In this document: positions 12,640-23,369 of the stretch, in pieces | Position numbering within the stretch: the first letter of the stretch is position 1 | Layout: every line of letters starts with the position of its first letter | Assembly: GCA_022495005.1 (NCBI GenBank) | Contig: JAGYXB010000110.1 | Location: forward strand, 62,001 to 126,000 | DNA from: Rhyacophila brunnea | Taxonomy: Eukaryota > Arthropoda > Insecta > Trichoptera > Rhyacophilidae | DNA length: 64,000 nt | Direction of reading: 5' to 3' | The notes under the pieces: generated by a model | Seen by the model: the letters and a program-made list of their open reading frames with translations, nothing else | Database searches by the model: none | What the model was told of the DNA's origin: nothing | Translations under genes and position numbers: made by a program

Positions 12640-13376
12640 GTTAGTGTACCTACTAATATTTCAATCTATTTTTTATGAAAGGTGTTTTGAATTCATAACT
12701 ACCAACTTTTTTTGAATATGTAATTGAATAATATGGTACTGTAGCGGCTAAATAGATAAATTATCAAAATTTTATTGTCAATTAATCGCAACTAATATAT
12801 TATAACAAAAAAACAATAATTAATATAAATATACTTGTACCGATACAAGTACACAAGCACATACCTATCAATAGTAGTAGGTGGGTATTCATTATTCTCA
12901 CTTCAATATATTATTATTAGTACCCGTTTCCATTTTAGTGTATCTATAGAAGATGACAGTGTCAACTAATAAAAAAATTAATTAAATAAGTACATACTAC
13001 AAAATAAATAATAATAGTTTAGTTTACCGTAGAGATATGGCGAGCCTTTCTTCTCGTGAAATACTTCTTCTCATAGCTGTGCTGTGTCACAACTTTTTAT
13101 TATATTTTGTAAAACTGCTTACCTACCGAATGTATTAATAGTATTTACAACAGGTTTTTAGAATACTGCAAATATTCAAATTATTCAAAATATTATGTTT
13201 TTGTACTTAATCCTTTACTTAGTAGGTATCTAGGTAATAAGGTTTTTACCCTTTCTTCGTGTATTAACTTATAATCTTTTTTTATTGTATTAATAAATAA
13301 TAATAGTACAAAACTTAAATCAATTAGAATTTAAATTCAAACTCCATCAAGTACCCTCGGTCGATAGTATTGATGA
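12640..13376. repeat. Inverted copy of the 735-bp unit
   Basis: This is the reverse complement of the units at 8854-10322, from the CACCTTTCATAAAAAATAG segment to the GAGGGTACTTGATGGAG segment. Together with the direct units it makes a large stem, so the region could form a long hairpin or hairpin RNA. Confidence 0.85.
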
Positions 13377-13743
13377 TGATGGTATATAATAGGCTCAACA
13401 ATAGGTAATTTTCAAAACGCTTTCGATATAAAACAGTCCAGCTCCAAAAGAAGCAATAGTGGGAAAATAAATGTAGGTATAATGCAATATTATGTACTGA
13501 TTTTATATTGATTTATTTACCCTTGTACGCCACTGTAATGAAAGATAAATACTCTCGCAGCAGGGTGCAGTTTCAAAAAAAGGCGTTTATGAATCCCCTT
13601 GAAAACCGTGTTTTCTCTTGGACAGCATTGTCGAAATATTGACGCATTTGACACGCATTTAAAACGCAATCGGCTCGCAAATAAAACGCAAACGTCGTTT
13701 GGCGGATGAATCCGAAACTTCGCTTTGCCGTGTGCGCGCAGCC

Positions 13744-13926
13744 TAAGTGTTGCATGACACAACTCGCACATCTATCTAGCGACAGTCGCACGTAGCCTTC
13801 GATACGTATTGATATTTCAATGCAGTGATCGGCGAGCCGGTATAGGAATGACCAATTCGTAGGTGTTTCTTTGTGACTTCGACCTCTGAATCGGAGCCCG
13901 AGAAGGATGCAACATGTCGAATGCAA
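13744..13926. repeat. Dispersed repeat shared with 57239-57420 (inverted)
   Basis: The reverse complement contains CTTCTCGGGCT, GAATTGGTCATTCCTATACC and a terminal ATGCAACAC, as does the plus strand at 57239-57420, with moderate similarity between. Both copies lie in intron 1 sequence of array genes. It is richer in G+C than its neighbours. I do not recognise it. Confidence 0.55.
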
Positions 13927-14262
13927 CAGCCAGATGTTTTCTTTTCAGATTAAACAGTTGCATTCGATCAATCTGCTAAGCTCCATCTGGCAACGGTTGT
14001 TATGTTGTTTCGTTAAATAACGATGACGTCACATCGACGTATTCGACACGTTTTTAGGCAAGACGAGTTCCGATGTGCGAGCCGACATAGATAATTGGCC
14101 AGATTATAAAATATTAATTAATTGTTCAGGCTACCAAATCTATCGTTCCAAAAACATTTTAGCAACAAGAATGCCGATGAAAAATAGCATAGAAAAATAA
14201 ACAGTAAAACGAGATGCGCAGCATAATGAAATTCAGAAAATAAGACGTTTTTAAAAGCTAAC

Positions 14263-14403
14263 CTCAAAACCGCGGCTCGTATCTTCGACAGTCTCTTGCT
14301 TTATGTAATTGTCCTGAATGTTTGGACAATTCGTGGGCGCATTTAACAAATGCATCATTTGATCGTTTGAATCGCAATCAACTTGTTCGCGTTTTATATC
14401 CAT
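14263..14403 (-). CDS. Gene A, exon 1 (start exon)
   Basis: A coding exon of 47 codons from ATG (14401-14403) to GAG followed by the donor GTTAGC. It begins MDIKREQ and contains IKRE at the start and YIKQE near the end; both fit the SUMO acceptor pattern. It ends GFE in phase 0, matching exon 2. Intron 1 is about 8.2 kb, swollen by the 5.3-kb composite element. The start codon is supported by the same Met in most copies and by upstream stops in paralogues. Confidence 0.8.
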
Positions 14404-14558
14404 CTTATGTATTTGATGAAATGTTGAAATAGAACAGATATTTCATTATTCTGTGCCTTATGACAGCTGTCACTGCCATCTTATTAATTCTTTAGTCCTC
14501 TTTAGTCAGCAATGCAGCTATACATTATGGAATATTCAGCTGTCGTGACGATAGCCGT

Positions 14559-14574
14559 TTTACCATGGACAAAG
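14559..14574 (-). promoter_or_regulatory. Conserved upstream motif of gene A
   Basis: The minus strand reads CTTTGTCCATGGTAAA, a variant of a motif found upstream of all seven first exons. Here it is about 157 bp upstream of the ATG, farther than in the others. It may be promoter or 5' UTR sequence. Confidence 0.4.
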
Positions 14575-14599
14575 GTAAAGGTAAAATCAACTAATTCCT

Positions 14600-15103
14600 A
14601 AAAAAATTAAAAATAATTACCTATTTAAATTCGTTCCTACCTAAAAATGTCTAGAATATTTTAATATTATGTTTTTGATAACGTTTTCACCTTTGTTTTT
14701 ACGTAATTACCTAATATTTTCTAAAGAAAGAACACAGAGATGTCAAATATTAAATTACCTACCATTAATTTTTCGCTGATCGCTAACAAATTTAATACAC
14801 TTAACCATTTTTTTTATACAGCGAATAATTCACGAGATTTAAGAATGTAAAATTTTGATAATAATATATTGAACATAGGTAAGTCCCTACATAATTTTTG
14901 TAATCAATAGAAAAAATCTTTTTTGAAGACACCCAGCAGGAATCGTGATTCGCGTCCACGCACATCAACCACAATGCTATAATATATAGGTATCCTATCT
15001 AATTGCGACAAAATTTAACTTAGGTATAATAATGTACTCGCTGTAGCGCTCTCAGGTGATTTGAAAAATTATGTAGGTAAGTTTAATAATTACGCTGTTT
15101 TGG
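14600..15103. other. AT-rich spacer with SINE remnant
   Basis: A degraded tRNA-related SINE piece lies at about 14910-14990 (AGAAAAAATCTTTTTTGAAG followed by an ACACCCAGCAGGAATCG box-B-like stretch). I see no gene. Confidence 0.45.
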
Positions 15104-15107
15104 TTAA

Positions 15108-15437
15108 GACGGTACTTCACTGAAACGGCAAATAATTGTCACTTTTGTCATGCAAAGTCGAGCTCTGAACACGTCAACTTGTTTTGTGATAGCGACGGGG
15201 GAATTAATTCTTAAATCGTGTAAAGATGACTAAAAAACGTCACCCATTTACTTGAAAAAGAAAACATGTCATTGAATATATTATTATTATTAACAATAGA
15301 ACAATAAACATAACATTAAATGTACGCATGTTGACTTTTTATGACAAATTATGTTTTGTTCTGCACGCTTCATTTGCACAATCTTCGCGTCGCGTAGTCA
15401 CGAGCGTTTAAGACCGTTCCCCAGCTGAAGTATAGCC
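15108..15437. mobile_element. TTAA MITE, copy 2
   Basis: A 330-bp element flanked by TTAA at 15104-15107 and 15438-15441. It shares the CACTGAAACGGCAAATAATT start, the TTCTTAAATCGTGTAAAGATG interior and the TATAGCC end with the copy at 22324-22672, and is inverted relative to 2449-2795. No coding region. Confidence 0.8.
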
Positions 15438-15441
15438 TTAA

Positions 15442-16139
15442 TTGTTCAACAATTACTAATAGTCGATCGATTTTTTAATGTTTTTCAAAATAATCATATC
15501 TGTAAAAAAAATTACATATTGTCATGAGATTAGACCAGTAGTGTCATTTTCAAAACAGTTTGTAGTCAGTACCTACCAAAGTAATGTTTTTATCTTTGAA
15601 CTTAACCGAATAAAACAGTCAAGCCACATTACCTACTTATTGATAAATTAAAATAAGTACTTTACCTATTATTATATAGGTACCTACTGACAAATTACTT
15701 TATGCTATCATGATTATTGTGTTCCAAGACAGCATCGCATTATGGTAGGTAATAAAAAATTTCGACATTTTAGTTTTAATACCTACTTTTAACACTCCCG
15801 TTGCCGTGAAGATCTCTCAGGTTCTTTAGGTCCTTAAATCATAGATACTCATTTATTATTATGTATAGAAAAATCTACTTTTAGCTATTTGTAGATAAAT
15901 AAATTGCTTATGCATAAATATAAAAATGTATAAGTAGTTAAATTGAATGTTTTCTATGTAAAATTAATAAAATTTTGAAAGTCTGATCGATTTTTTGATA
16001 AGACAGTGATAGGGCAGGGCTAGGTATGGAGAAAGATATAAGTACGTTAGAGAAACCCACATAACAGTTTTGTAAAGTGAGACATTATTATAAAAGAACA
16101 GCAAGAACAATTTATGTGTTTGTTCAATTTATGTACCTT
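15442..16139. other. AT-rich spacer, no gene seen
   Basis: Nothing recognisable beyond short GTAGGTACCTA runs. Confidence 0.45.
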
Positions 16140-16590
16140 CTCTTCTTGGTCGTGCACTCATGGCTGAGGATCGTGACTACATTTAAATTTCGCCATCCTT
16201 TGAACGATCAAGACTTTCCATCCTTCTCGATCTTCCACTTCTCTCAGAGCAGAATGGATGGTGCCCCCAGTCAGCTCTTTCACTTGGTCGCTCTATCGCG
16301 CAAGACGCTCTTCCTCTGCTTCGCCTTCCCTGGAGGCTACCCAAAACTACCAGTCTCTCCGGGTTGTCCGGTCCGTGTCTGACAATATTATGTCCAAAAA
16401 ACTGCAGAATTCTTCTCAGACATATCGTCGAGAGCCGTTCCTTTATCTTCAGTCTCTGGATGATTGACTGATTCGTCCAGTGCTCCGTCTAATAAATGCG
16501 AAGCATTCAGCGCCAACACCACATCTCAAAGGCATTGATTGCCTTCAGGGTCCACGGCTCGACTCCGTATAGAAATATCGAGAATACTAA
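16140..16590 (-). pseudogene. RTE-type non-LTR retrotransposon fragment
   Basis: On the minus strand broken frames read LKAINAFEMWCWR, then RLSTICLRRILQFFGHN, then GRRSRGR and a terminal HDPQP. This order (INAFEMW..RR, LR.I..FGH..R, GR...RGR) is the familiar C-terminal part of RTE/BovB-like endonuclease-reverse transcriptase polyproteins. Stops and lost residues interrupt it, and no catalytic domain remains. It is a dead 5'-truncated copy. Confidence 0.75.
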
Positions 16591-16851
16591 TGTTAAAAGA
16601 AGTTATTGCCAAAGTAGATATACCTGATTAACTAGGTAGGTATGTGGGTAAAATAGCTTTGCTCCAATACGGTGCTGTTACCTACAATAAACTATAATCT
16701 CAAAGAATAAATTCAGTAGGTATGAAGTTAATAAACTCAAAATACCTGTTTCTGTAGGCCTTTCCTTCTTCGCTTCAGTAGTCATCCTCTTTCTGGCTTC
16801 ATTTGGATCCAAAACTTTCACCTCTACATCCATTAAGGTTCAAATAGACTA

Positions 16852-17041
16852 TATGACGATCGGGCACATATATGCTAAGAGCGTTTTAGTGTCTATGATC
16901 AAATCTATGCCATTCCGAAATTTATACATACATATTGTATAACAGCTATGACATCGTATTTACACTCTGTGACACACTGTGACGCAGGACGCCAACATAG
17001 GAAACGGGTTTTTCGACATATATATGACCGATCGTCATAGA
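16852..17041. mobile_element. Short inverted-repeat MITE
   Basis: CTATATGACGATCGGGCACA at the left is mirrored by ATGACCGATCGTCATAGAG at the right, about 190 bp in all, with TA-rich flanks. It could be a Tc1/mariner-type MITE. No coding region. Confidence 0.6.
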
Positions 17042-17092
17042 GTGTATTTGAAGCATTATATGAGATACAGTACCTACTCTCTCAGTAATCCG

Positions 17093-17590
17093 CAGTGACG
17101 TCCCTAGACAAATTGCCGTCCCTAGGCAGCGCCAAAATGCCGCCCCATTTTTTTATCATCCTTTCATGACTCCAATATCTAAGCCATATGTTTTATAGAT
17201 ACATTACTAAAAAAATATACATCACTAAATCTAATATTAATGACAACTCTGCTTCAATAGACAATATTGCGAGTCCACGGTTTCAGATACATTTAAAATA
17301 CAACCGATAACTTTCAAAACTCGTAAGTGATAGGTATAGTGCAAATATATTTGAATAAGTACATTTAAAATTATGTAAGTACCTACCTATAATTCAAATA
17401 ACATTTGAAAATTTGCGCGTGTTATTGCTACTTGCGACAACAGAAGTGAACCAGAAATATGTTGAGATAGGTAGTTTATCTATGTCAGGGCAAACTAGTA
17501 GGGATGGAATGCTTTCATTCATAAAATAAAGAGAGAATACCAAATATCATTTTTTTACACATTTATATTAGCTACGCAAACACTACAAAT
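17093..17590. other. Spacer with a repeat head shared with the window end
   Basis: GTGACGTCCCTAGACAAATT followed by a GGCAGCGCCAAAATGCCGCC-like stretch (17093-17145) resembles 63951-64000. It is probably one end of a dispersed element. The rest is AT-rich with no gene. Confidence 0.45.
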
Positions 17591-18962
17591 TGAAGATTGT
17601 CATTCCAAACCGGCCTAAGTCTAAAAATGTGATTTTGAGAACATCATATTTTTCTGATTTACAATAATTTACTTTTTAATTTTTCGGGACAATAAAATGT
17701 TTGATATTTATAATGTTAAAAAGTAGGCAAGTACCTACTTATAGTAAAACTTCGATTCAAAAACTTATTTTTTTTCAAAATATCCCTAGCAACTAAGCAC
17801 AATAAAGTAAAATTGAGTATCTTTTGTATTTACAATTGTGATTGTGTAATGGAATATAGTCATGGACAGGTCTCTTGGGATGACTGATGAATAAAAATAA
17901 TACTAAATATCTTTCACTTTATTGCATTTTTTTATAAAAACGTACACAATGTAACTTTTACAGCATATTATAGGGATCATCATTAAAAAAAATAGTTTAC
18001 CTGGTGTGAACATGAACTTATTAAACTAGGAAATTCTTTAATAATATTTAAACTCCGTTAGGTTATAAAATATGAATATATTGAACATACATAATTTTGA
18101 AAAACACTTCTGATAAAATATAATATAACCAATAGAAAAAATCTTTTTTGAAAAAATAAGACACCCGGCAGGAATCAAACCTGCATCTCTTGGGTTTACG
18201 CCCTGTGCGCATTTTGTCCAATATGCTAGAGGGTGACAGACTAATTACGACAAATTTTAACTATTAGTCCTTAATACCTGCTCATCAGCGCTCTTCCAAA
18301 CCAAGCAACTATTGGCAATCGGCTTTAGTTTATTAAATCAAAGTATGTACCTACTACTTTAATTACTAACCGACGTCATGGATTTCTCCAATATTTTATG
18401 TTTTAACTTACTCGAACTTGCTAATATTTTTTAAATAACTATTTATTTTATTCAATGAATAATTCACAAGATTTAAGAATGTACCATTCTAATTATTGAT
18501 AAAAACACTTCTGAGAAAATATAATATAACCAATAGGAAAAATCTTTTTTGAAAAAAGTAAGACACCCGGCAGGAATCGAACCTGCATCTCTATAAATAT
18601 ATGTATATTAGAAAAAATAGTACGGTTAAGCTACAATAAAAATCGTTAAACCGACACATATTAAGATTATTTTATATTTAAACAGGTTTTAAAAAACTAA
18701 ATACATAGGCAAGTACAGAAAACTACAAATATAATAAGACATACATTGTAGTATTTCACGTATGAACGTATTACATTGATACAATATTATGGCCGTTTAT
18801 AGCGCAGACGTACCAAAAAGAGTTCAACTGCGCATGCGCATTTCCTTTGGCCAATTTAAGTATCAACCGTTACCTTAGTACTGCTACTGTACTATCAGAT
18901 TCCATCAAAACATGAAAACCTGTAATTTTGCACTAAGGCCGGTTTGGAATGTCACTCTTCAA
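17590..18962. mobile_element. 1.37-kb DNA element with 28-bp inverted ends
   Basis: TTGAAGATTGTCATTCCAAA followed by CCGGCCTAAG at the left is mirrored at the right end (CTAAGGCCGGTTTGGAATG...TCTTCAA). The interior has two tRNA-related SINE pieces (18074-18240 and 18480-18595) but no transposase frame. Confidence 0.65.
18074..18240 (-). mobile_element. tRNA-derived SINE
   Basis: On the minus strand a box-B-like GCAGGTTTGATTCCTGCCGG follows a TAGCATATTGG box-A-like stretch, then a tail AAAAAAGATTTTTTCTATTGG. A shorter sibling with GGTTCGATTCCTGCC lies at 18480-18595. This fits an RNA polymerase III-type SINE rather than a functional tRNA. Confidence 0.6.
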
Positions 18963-19964
18963 TGCTTATCAATAGTTGAGTACACTCAGATAGTATTTAA
19001 TGTAAGTACTTATATTTATAATATTATATATATATAGATATTGGTATTTATTGAGGAAAACAAACAGTTACAATGCTACAACGACATATTTGAAAATACA
19101 GAACGGCAATTCCGTTACCAGTGAAATTTCCACAGACAGATAGGTAATATGTTATAATGTTACTATGAAGTTAACCTAACATAGGATAAATGCAGCTCGT
19201 AGGACATACGAATTGAAAAATTAGGACAAATGTGTCGCTAGATTTCAGAATCAGCCAAGTCCATAATAGATGAATCGGAGAAAAACAGCTTTTTGTTTTT
19301 TCAAATACAGTCACAAGGGTGAAAGTTTTTAGAATATTTAAAATTATTAAATTCCACATTTTGATAATGCATAAATGTTAGAAAGCAGTAGTTCTTCAGC
19401 AATTCATAAAAAAAGTCAAAAATACCTAAAGGTGGACTTGGCTGATTTTGAAATCTGTCGACACAAATATAGAACTCATTTGAAAATAGTAAAAATATAA
19501 TCTATAATATACATAAGTAATAACAATATAAAAAACCTACAAATAGTCGATAAACAAATAAATGAAAATTATACCTTCAACAAAATAAATTACATTCGTT
19601 ATGCACGTAATGCAAAAAAATCTCAGTAGGTACTAAATATGTTGCCAAACGTCACGAGCAATAAGTTCACAAGTTAATTTATCTCCGCAAAAATGGTTTC
19701 TCATTTCGGCACATATTTATTTTATACAAATGTGTTTTTTAGATCAGTTTATGATCTGCACACAGAATATAAAACTAGACATATATATAATACTTATTTT
19801 TAAACTATTTAAATATGATCCTTATTGATATAAAAACAGAAGCAGGGAATACATATACATACATACATAGCAAGTAATCAATTGGTTGTCACAACTAAGA
19901 ATTCGTTTGAGAGTCTATCTAACTGGAAAATGTACATTTGTAATGACATAATGTACATTATAGG
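18963..19964. other. AT-rich spacer downstream of gene B
   Basis: No gene or complete element seen. The reading frame at 19171-19359 has no recognisable feature. Confidence 0.45.
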
Positions 19965-20049
19965 GCTTTTTACCACTATGAACCACTTTATGCATTTTAA
20001 AGTTATTAGATATTACAGTTTTGTAATCAAAAGAATAGCAAGTGAAAGG
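19965..20049 (-). pseudogene. Decayed finger just beyond the stop codon of gene B
   Basis: Past the TAG the same frame reads PFTCYSFDYKTVISNNFKMH and then KVVHSGKKP before degenerating. It is a full finger with its second cysteine changed to Phe. The gene B array was cut by a Lys-to-stop change in the linker. Confidence 0.8.
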
Positions 20050-21402
20050 CTATTCACTACTATGAACCATTTTATGTTTCCTTAAGCTAGCAGGAAGATT
20101 GCATCTATAATCACAAGAGTCGCAAGTGAAAGGTTTTTCACTACTATGAGTCAATTTATGTATTTTTAACCTACTAGATGTCACAGTTTTGTAATCACAA
20201 GAATCGCAAGTAAAAGGTTTTTCATCACTATGAATCAATCGATGTCTTTTTAAATGACTAGATGTCACAGTTTTGTAATCACATGAATCGCATTGAAAAG
20301 ACTTTTCACCACTGTGAATCATTTTATGAATTTTTAAGTAACGGGAACTTGCACATTTGTACTCACATGAATCGCAATTAAAAGGCTTTTCACCACTATG
20401 ACCCATTTTATGTACTTTTAAGTAACGGGCACTTGCACATTTGTACTCGCAAGAATCGCATTTAAAAGGTTTTTCACCACTATGAACAATTTTATGAATC
20501 CTTAAGTTAGCGGAATAATTACATTTGTAATCACATAACTCGCATTGAAAAGGCTTTTGACCACTATGAACCAATTTATGTATTTTTAAGTTGCTAGATG
20601 ATGCAGTTTTGTAATCACAAGAATCGCAAGAAAAAGCTTTTTCTTCACTATGAATCAATATATGTCTTTTTAAATGGCTATATGTCACAGTTTTGTAATC
20701 ACATGAAACGCATTTTAAAGACTGTTCACTACTGTGAATCACTTTATGTGTTTTTAAGTAACGGAACCTTGCACATTTATAATCACAAGAATCGCATTTG
20801 AAAGGCTTTTCACCACTGTGAACCATTTTATGACTTTTCAAGTAACTGGAACTTACACATGTGTACTCACAAGAATCACATTCAAAAGGTTTTTCACCAC
20901 TATGAATCATTTTATGAACATTCAAATTACCAGATGTCACAGTTTTGTAATCACAAGAATCGCATTTGAAAGTTTTTTCACCACTATGCACCATTCGTGT
21001 TCTTTTCAAGCTACTTGTACGACTTAATTTAGTTATATTACATTTGTTATCGTTGATTTTACATTTACTTTTATCATTACCATGTGAAGAATTGTCATGC
21101 AAATTCTTGTGGTTCAATAGATTACGTTCAGAATCGAAATAAGCAAAACACACACCGCATACATAATTCTTTTTATGAAATAAAGCTCTATTTAACACCA
21201 GACAGACTTCTTTATCAGTTGCGATAGTAATTTCCTTTTTGATTTCTATGAATGGCATAGCGAACTGAATCTCAGACATGTCAGGTTGTCTATTCTGAGA
21301 TTGATGCAATTTTATTTCCCCGGTGATATCTACAGATAATTTATTATTTTGAATGCCAATTGAATCAATGTCTCTTTCGTGTTTCAAGATCAATGGTGTC
21401 TC
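20050..21402 (-). CDS. Gene B, last exon: twelve-finger C2H2 protein
   Basis: This exon encodes 450 residues after the acceptor GATTTTCAG/GAG. The usual internal Met is ACA here (ETPLILKHERD), showing that translation does not start in this exon. The joined protein is about 567 residues with 27022-27162, 23166-23270 and 22740-22844. In order: an acidic N-part with EIKKEI (SUMO-type), a separate finger CGVCFAYFDSERNLLNHKNLH (typical C2H2 spacing), a basic spacer, then eleven tandem fingers of the CDSCDYK type with GEKPF-like linkers. It is a likely nuclear DNA-binding regulator. The stop lies in the linker after finger eleven. It has the most regular fingers and splice sites of the array and is the best candidate for a working gene. 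Confidence 0.88.
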   Translation of the reverse strand, partial: ETPLILKHERDIDSIGIQNNKLSVDITGEIKLHQSQNRQPDMSEIQFAMPFIEIKKEITIATDKEVCLVLNRALFHKKNYVCGVCFAYFDSERNLLNHKNLHDNSSHGNDKSKCKINDNKCNITKLSRTSSLKRTRMVHSGEKTFKCDSCDYKTVTSGNLNVHKMIHSGEKPFECDSCEYTCVSSSYLKSHKMVHSGEKPFKCDSCDYKCARFRYLKTHKVIHSSEQSLKCVSCDYKTVTYSHLKRHILIHSEEKAFSCDSCDYKTASSSNLKIHKLVHSGQKPFQCELCDYKCNYSANLRIHKIVHSGEKPFKCDSCEYKCASARYLKVHKMGHSGEKPFNCDSCEYKCASSRYLKIHKMIHSGEKSFQCDSCDYKTVTSSHLKRHRLIHSDEKPFTCDSCDYKTVTSSRLKIHKLTHSSEKPFTCDSCDYRCNLPASLRKHKMVHSSE

Positions 21403-21570
21403 CTGAAAATCAAAATTAATGAGTGGTAAATGAAAAGTTAAAACTGCTTAGGTTAATAGAAAAGAATTCGCAACAGTTAGACCAATAATGAATTCCATTT
21501 TAATGGAAAAATCTGATAATATCACAATTAATAATAATTGTCATATTTTGAATTCATTAGTTGTCTAAGA

Positions 21571-22174
21571 GCCGAGCCACACCGGGCGACTCTCAATCCC
21601 CATACACAAATAGGTGTTTCAGCATAATAATATCTGTGGTGAGCCGTGTGCGTTGGACGGCTTGCCTCGAGCGTGTATTGGCTGACGACACAATTACGTC
21701 ATGTCGTCGGGTGACTAATATCACTAGTAAGAACATAGGGCTGCAGAGAGGCAGCCAATAATAAAAATAAAAATGAATGTACACGCAAGTATGCAAAAAA
21801 ATACGTTCTCTCCGCAGCGTGGCTGCCGCCGACTTGCAGGCGACCAAGGCAGTCAATAAATAATAATAATGAATGTACGTACTTACGCAAGTATGCAAAA
21901 AATAATAAATATAATGGCGTGGCTGCCCGTGACTAATCGCCTGGTGTGGCAGCACTCAATACATAGCTATATGTTTTCATACATCGCTACCGGTCGCCCG
22001 ACCAGTGAGACCGCGAGACCAGACCGAGCGCAAGAACGAGATTTTACTGATCGCCCGACTTTATTGCTTGCGCGACTACTGGGGGACCAGGTGTGGCATG
22101 GTCCATATAACTGCATGCATCGGTCTGGTCTCGGCGACTGGTCTCGAGACCAGAGTCGCCCGGTGTGGCTCGGC
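21571..22174. mobile_element. 604-bp GC-rich inverted-repeat element in intron of gene B
   Basis: The left end GCCGAGCCACACCGGGCGAC is mirrored by CGCCCGGTGTGGCTCGGC at the right; flanks CTAAGA and CTAAAAG are near-duplicates. Two imperfect internal repeats contain AATGAATGTAC...CGCAAGTATGCAAAAAA (from about 21773 and 21868). The reading frames across it are by-products of high G+C. It lies between the last exon and exon 2b. Confidence 0.75.
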
Positions 22175-22323
22175 ACTAAAAGAACGGACCGAAAATCCTA
22201 AACAAACATACATACTACTAATAATACCAGTACCGTTGTTGATTTTAGTACACACAGCAAACCACAAGGCGAAGCAAAAGATAGGCGACAATTCGATTCG
22301 TACTGGATTTACTTAGTTATTAA

Positions 22324-22672
22324 GGTGAAACATCAGTGAAACGGCAAATAATTTTAAACTATATGCGCGACGAAATTTTGGACTCGCTGCCATTCGGAGA
22401 GACAACCTCGAGCTGGAAACACGTCAATTGGCGTCGTGATGGCGACGGGCGTATTAATTCTTAAATCGTGTAAAGATGACTAAAAACGTTACCCATTTAC
22501 TTTAAAAGAAAACATGTCAATGAATATATTATTATTGTTACTGATAGAACAATAAACAGAACATTAAATGGACACATGATGGATTTATATGCGTCATTTG
22601 CACCCGCGACCCGCAATCCGCGCATCGCCTAGCCACGATCTTTTTAGACCGTGCCTCAACTGAGGTATAGCC
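22324..22672. mobile_element. TTAA MITE, copy 3, with empty site in gene C
   Basis: A 349-bp element flanked by TTAA at 22320-22323 and 22673-22676. The homologous intron position of gene C (34319-34322) has a single TTAA with matching flanks, which is the pre-insertion state. It inserted after B and C separated, or was lost precisely from C. Confidence 0.85.
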
Positions 22673-22739
22673 TTAATAAAACTATTAAAGTCCCTATGAA
22701 GAAAAACCCCAAAAGCACATGCATGTACAATATAAGTAC

Positions 22740-22844
22740 CTGTTTAACCGGATAGTATTCTGAATAAGAACATCCAGGTAGCGGATCCTCATAGCTTAAT
22801 GGACGCATTGTGCTTTGAACATACACGGTTTTGAAGTCATCTTC
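22740..22844 (-). CDS. Gene B, exon 2b
   Basis: A 35-codon internal exon, phase 0. Acceptor ACTGTTTTCAG/GAAGAT, donor AAACAG/GTACTT. The peptide starts EDDFKTVYVQ, contains MRPLSYEDPLPGCSYSE and ends YPVKQ. It is the standard exon 2 type of the family and lies between the last exon and exon 2a. Confidence 0.82.
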
Positions 22845-23165
22845 CTGAAAACAGTAAGAGGACACTAAAGATATGAAATTATATATATTTATATATATAT
22901 ATATATAAGATAATCAAACATAATATCTTCACAGACAAATTACAAAAGAAATTTCCAGGCGTACCAGGCGGATGAAAAGATTGAAAATTTACACTGATAC
23001 TCTTCGTTGGCTTGTGATCGACGATCGGAGTAAAAGATTGCATCAAAGGTGTTTAAACAAGGTGGCAAGTCAATTTAAGCAATAATTCATCATTATCAGT
23101 GACAAAGCACATATATTTTTCGTTTAAACCCTAAAAGTACATGTATGTCCGAGCAATCAATATAC

Positions 23166-23270
23166 CTGCTTCACGGGATTGGATTCCGAGTAAGAACATC
23201 CAGGTAACGGATCTAACTGGACTGATGGACGTATTGTGTTTTGAACAAACTCAGCATTGAAGTCATCTAG
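23166..23270 (-). CDS. Gene B, exon 2a (second, diverged exon 2)
   Basis: A 35-codon internal exon, phase 0, with acceptor TTTTCAG/CTAGAT and donor AAGCAG/GTATAT. It starts LDDFNAEFVQ, keeps DPLPGCSYSE and ends NPVKQ, but has IRPSVQL where exon 2b has MRPLSYE. Being in phase with both neighbours it could be spliced together with 2b or used instead of it; the sequence does not decide. Confidence 0.8.
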
Positions 23271-23369
23271 CTGAAAACAATAACTACAATAAAATTGTAA
23301 TGTAAACTAATATATAACATTTATATAATATAAGTGGGACCTATATGTTAGCCCGTGATTGGAATAGGA

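Larger units (their letters stand above)
8462..13743. mobile_element. 5.3-kb composite inverted-repeat element in intron 1 of gene A
   Basis: The left end GGCTGCGCGCACACGGCAAA is mirrored at the right end, and the flanks read TTA and TAA. The first roughly 390 bp (to about 8850) reappear inverted at 13380-13743. Next come tandem units of about 735 bp (8854, 9589, 10323), and an inverted unit at about 12640-13376. The third unit is split by 10582-11025. The middle (11350-12620) holds further degraded copies of the end regions and a GACAAAACAGAAC minisatellite (11740-11850). No transposase frame is visible; the small reading frames near both ends are non-coding parts of the inverted repeat. Confidence 0.8.

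Noticed and set aside
16077..16467. Plus-strand frames of 101 and 69 codons
   Set aside because: The real signal is on the minus strand (RTE-type C-terminus); the plus frames are its shadow.
20598..21027. Plus-strand frames opposite gene B, and similar ones at 51712-51903 and 4761-4943
   Set aside because: These are antisense shadows of the regular finger repeats.
21593..22316. Several overlapping frames on both strands
   Set aside because: They occur in the GC-rich inverted-repeat element, where stops are rare by composition. No domain or consistent frame.
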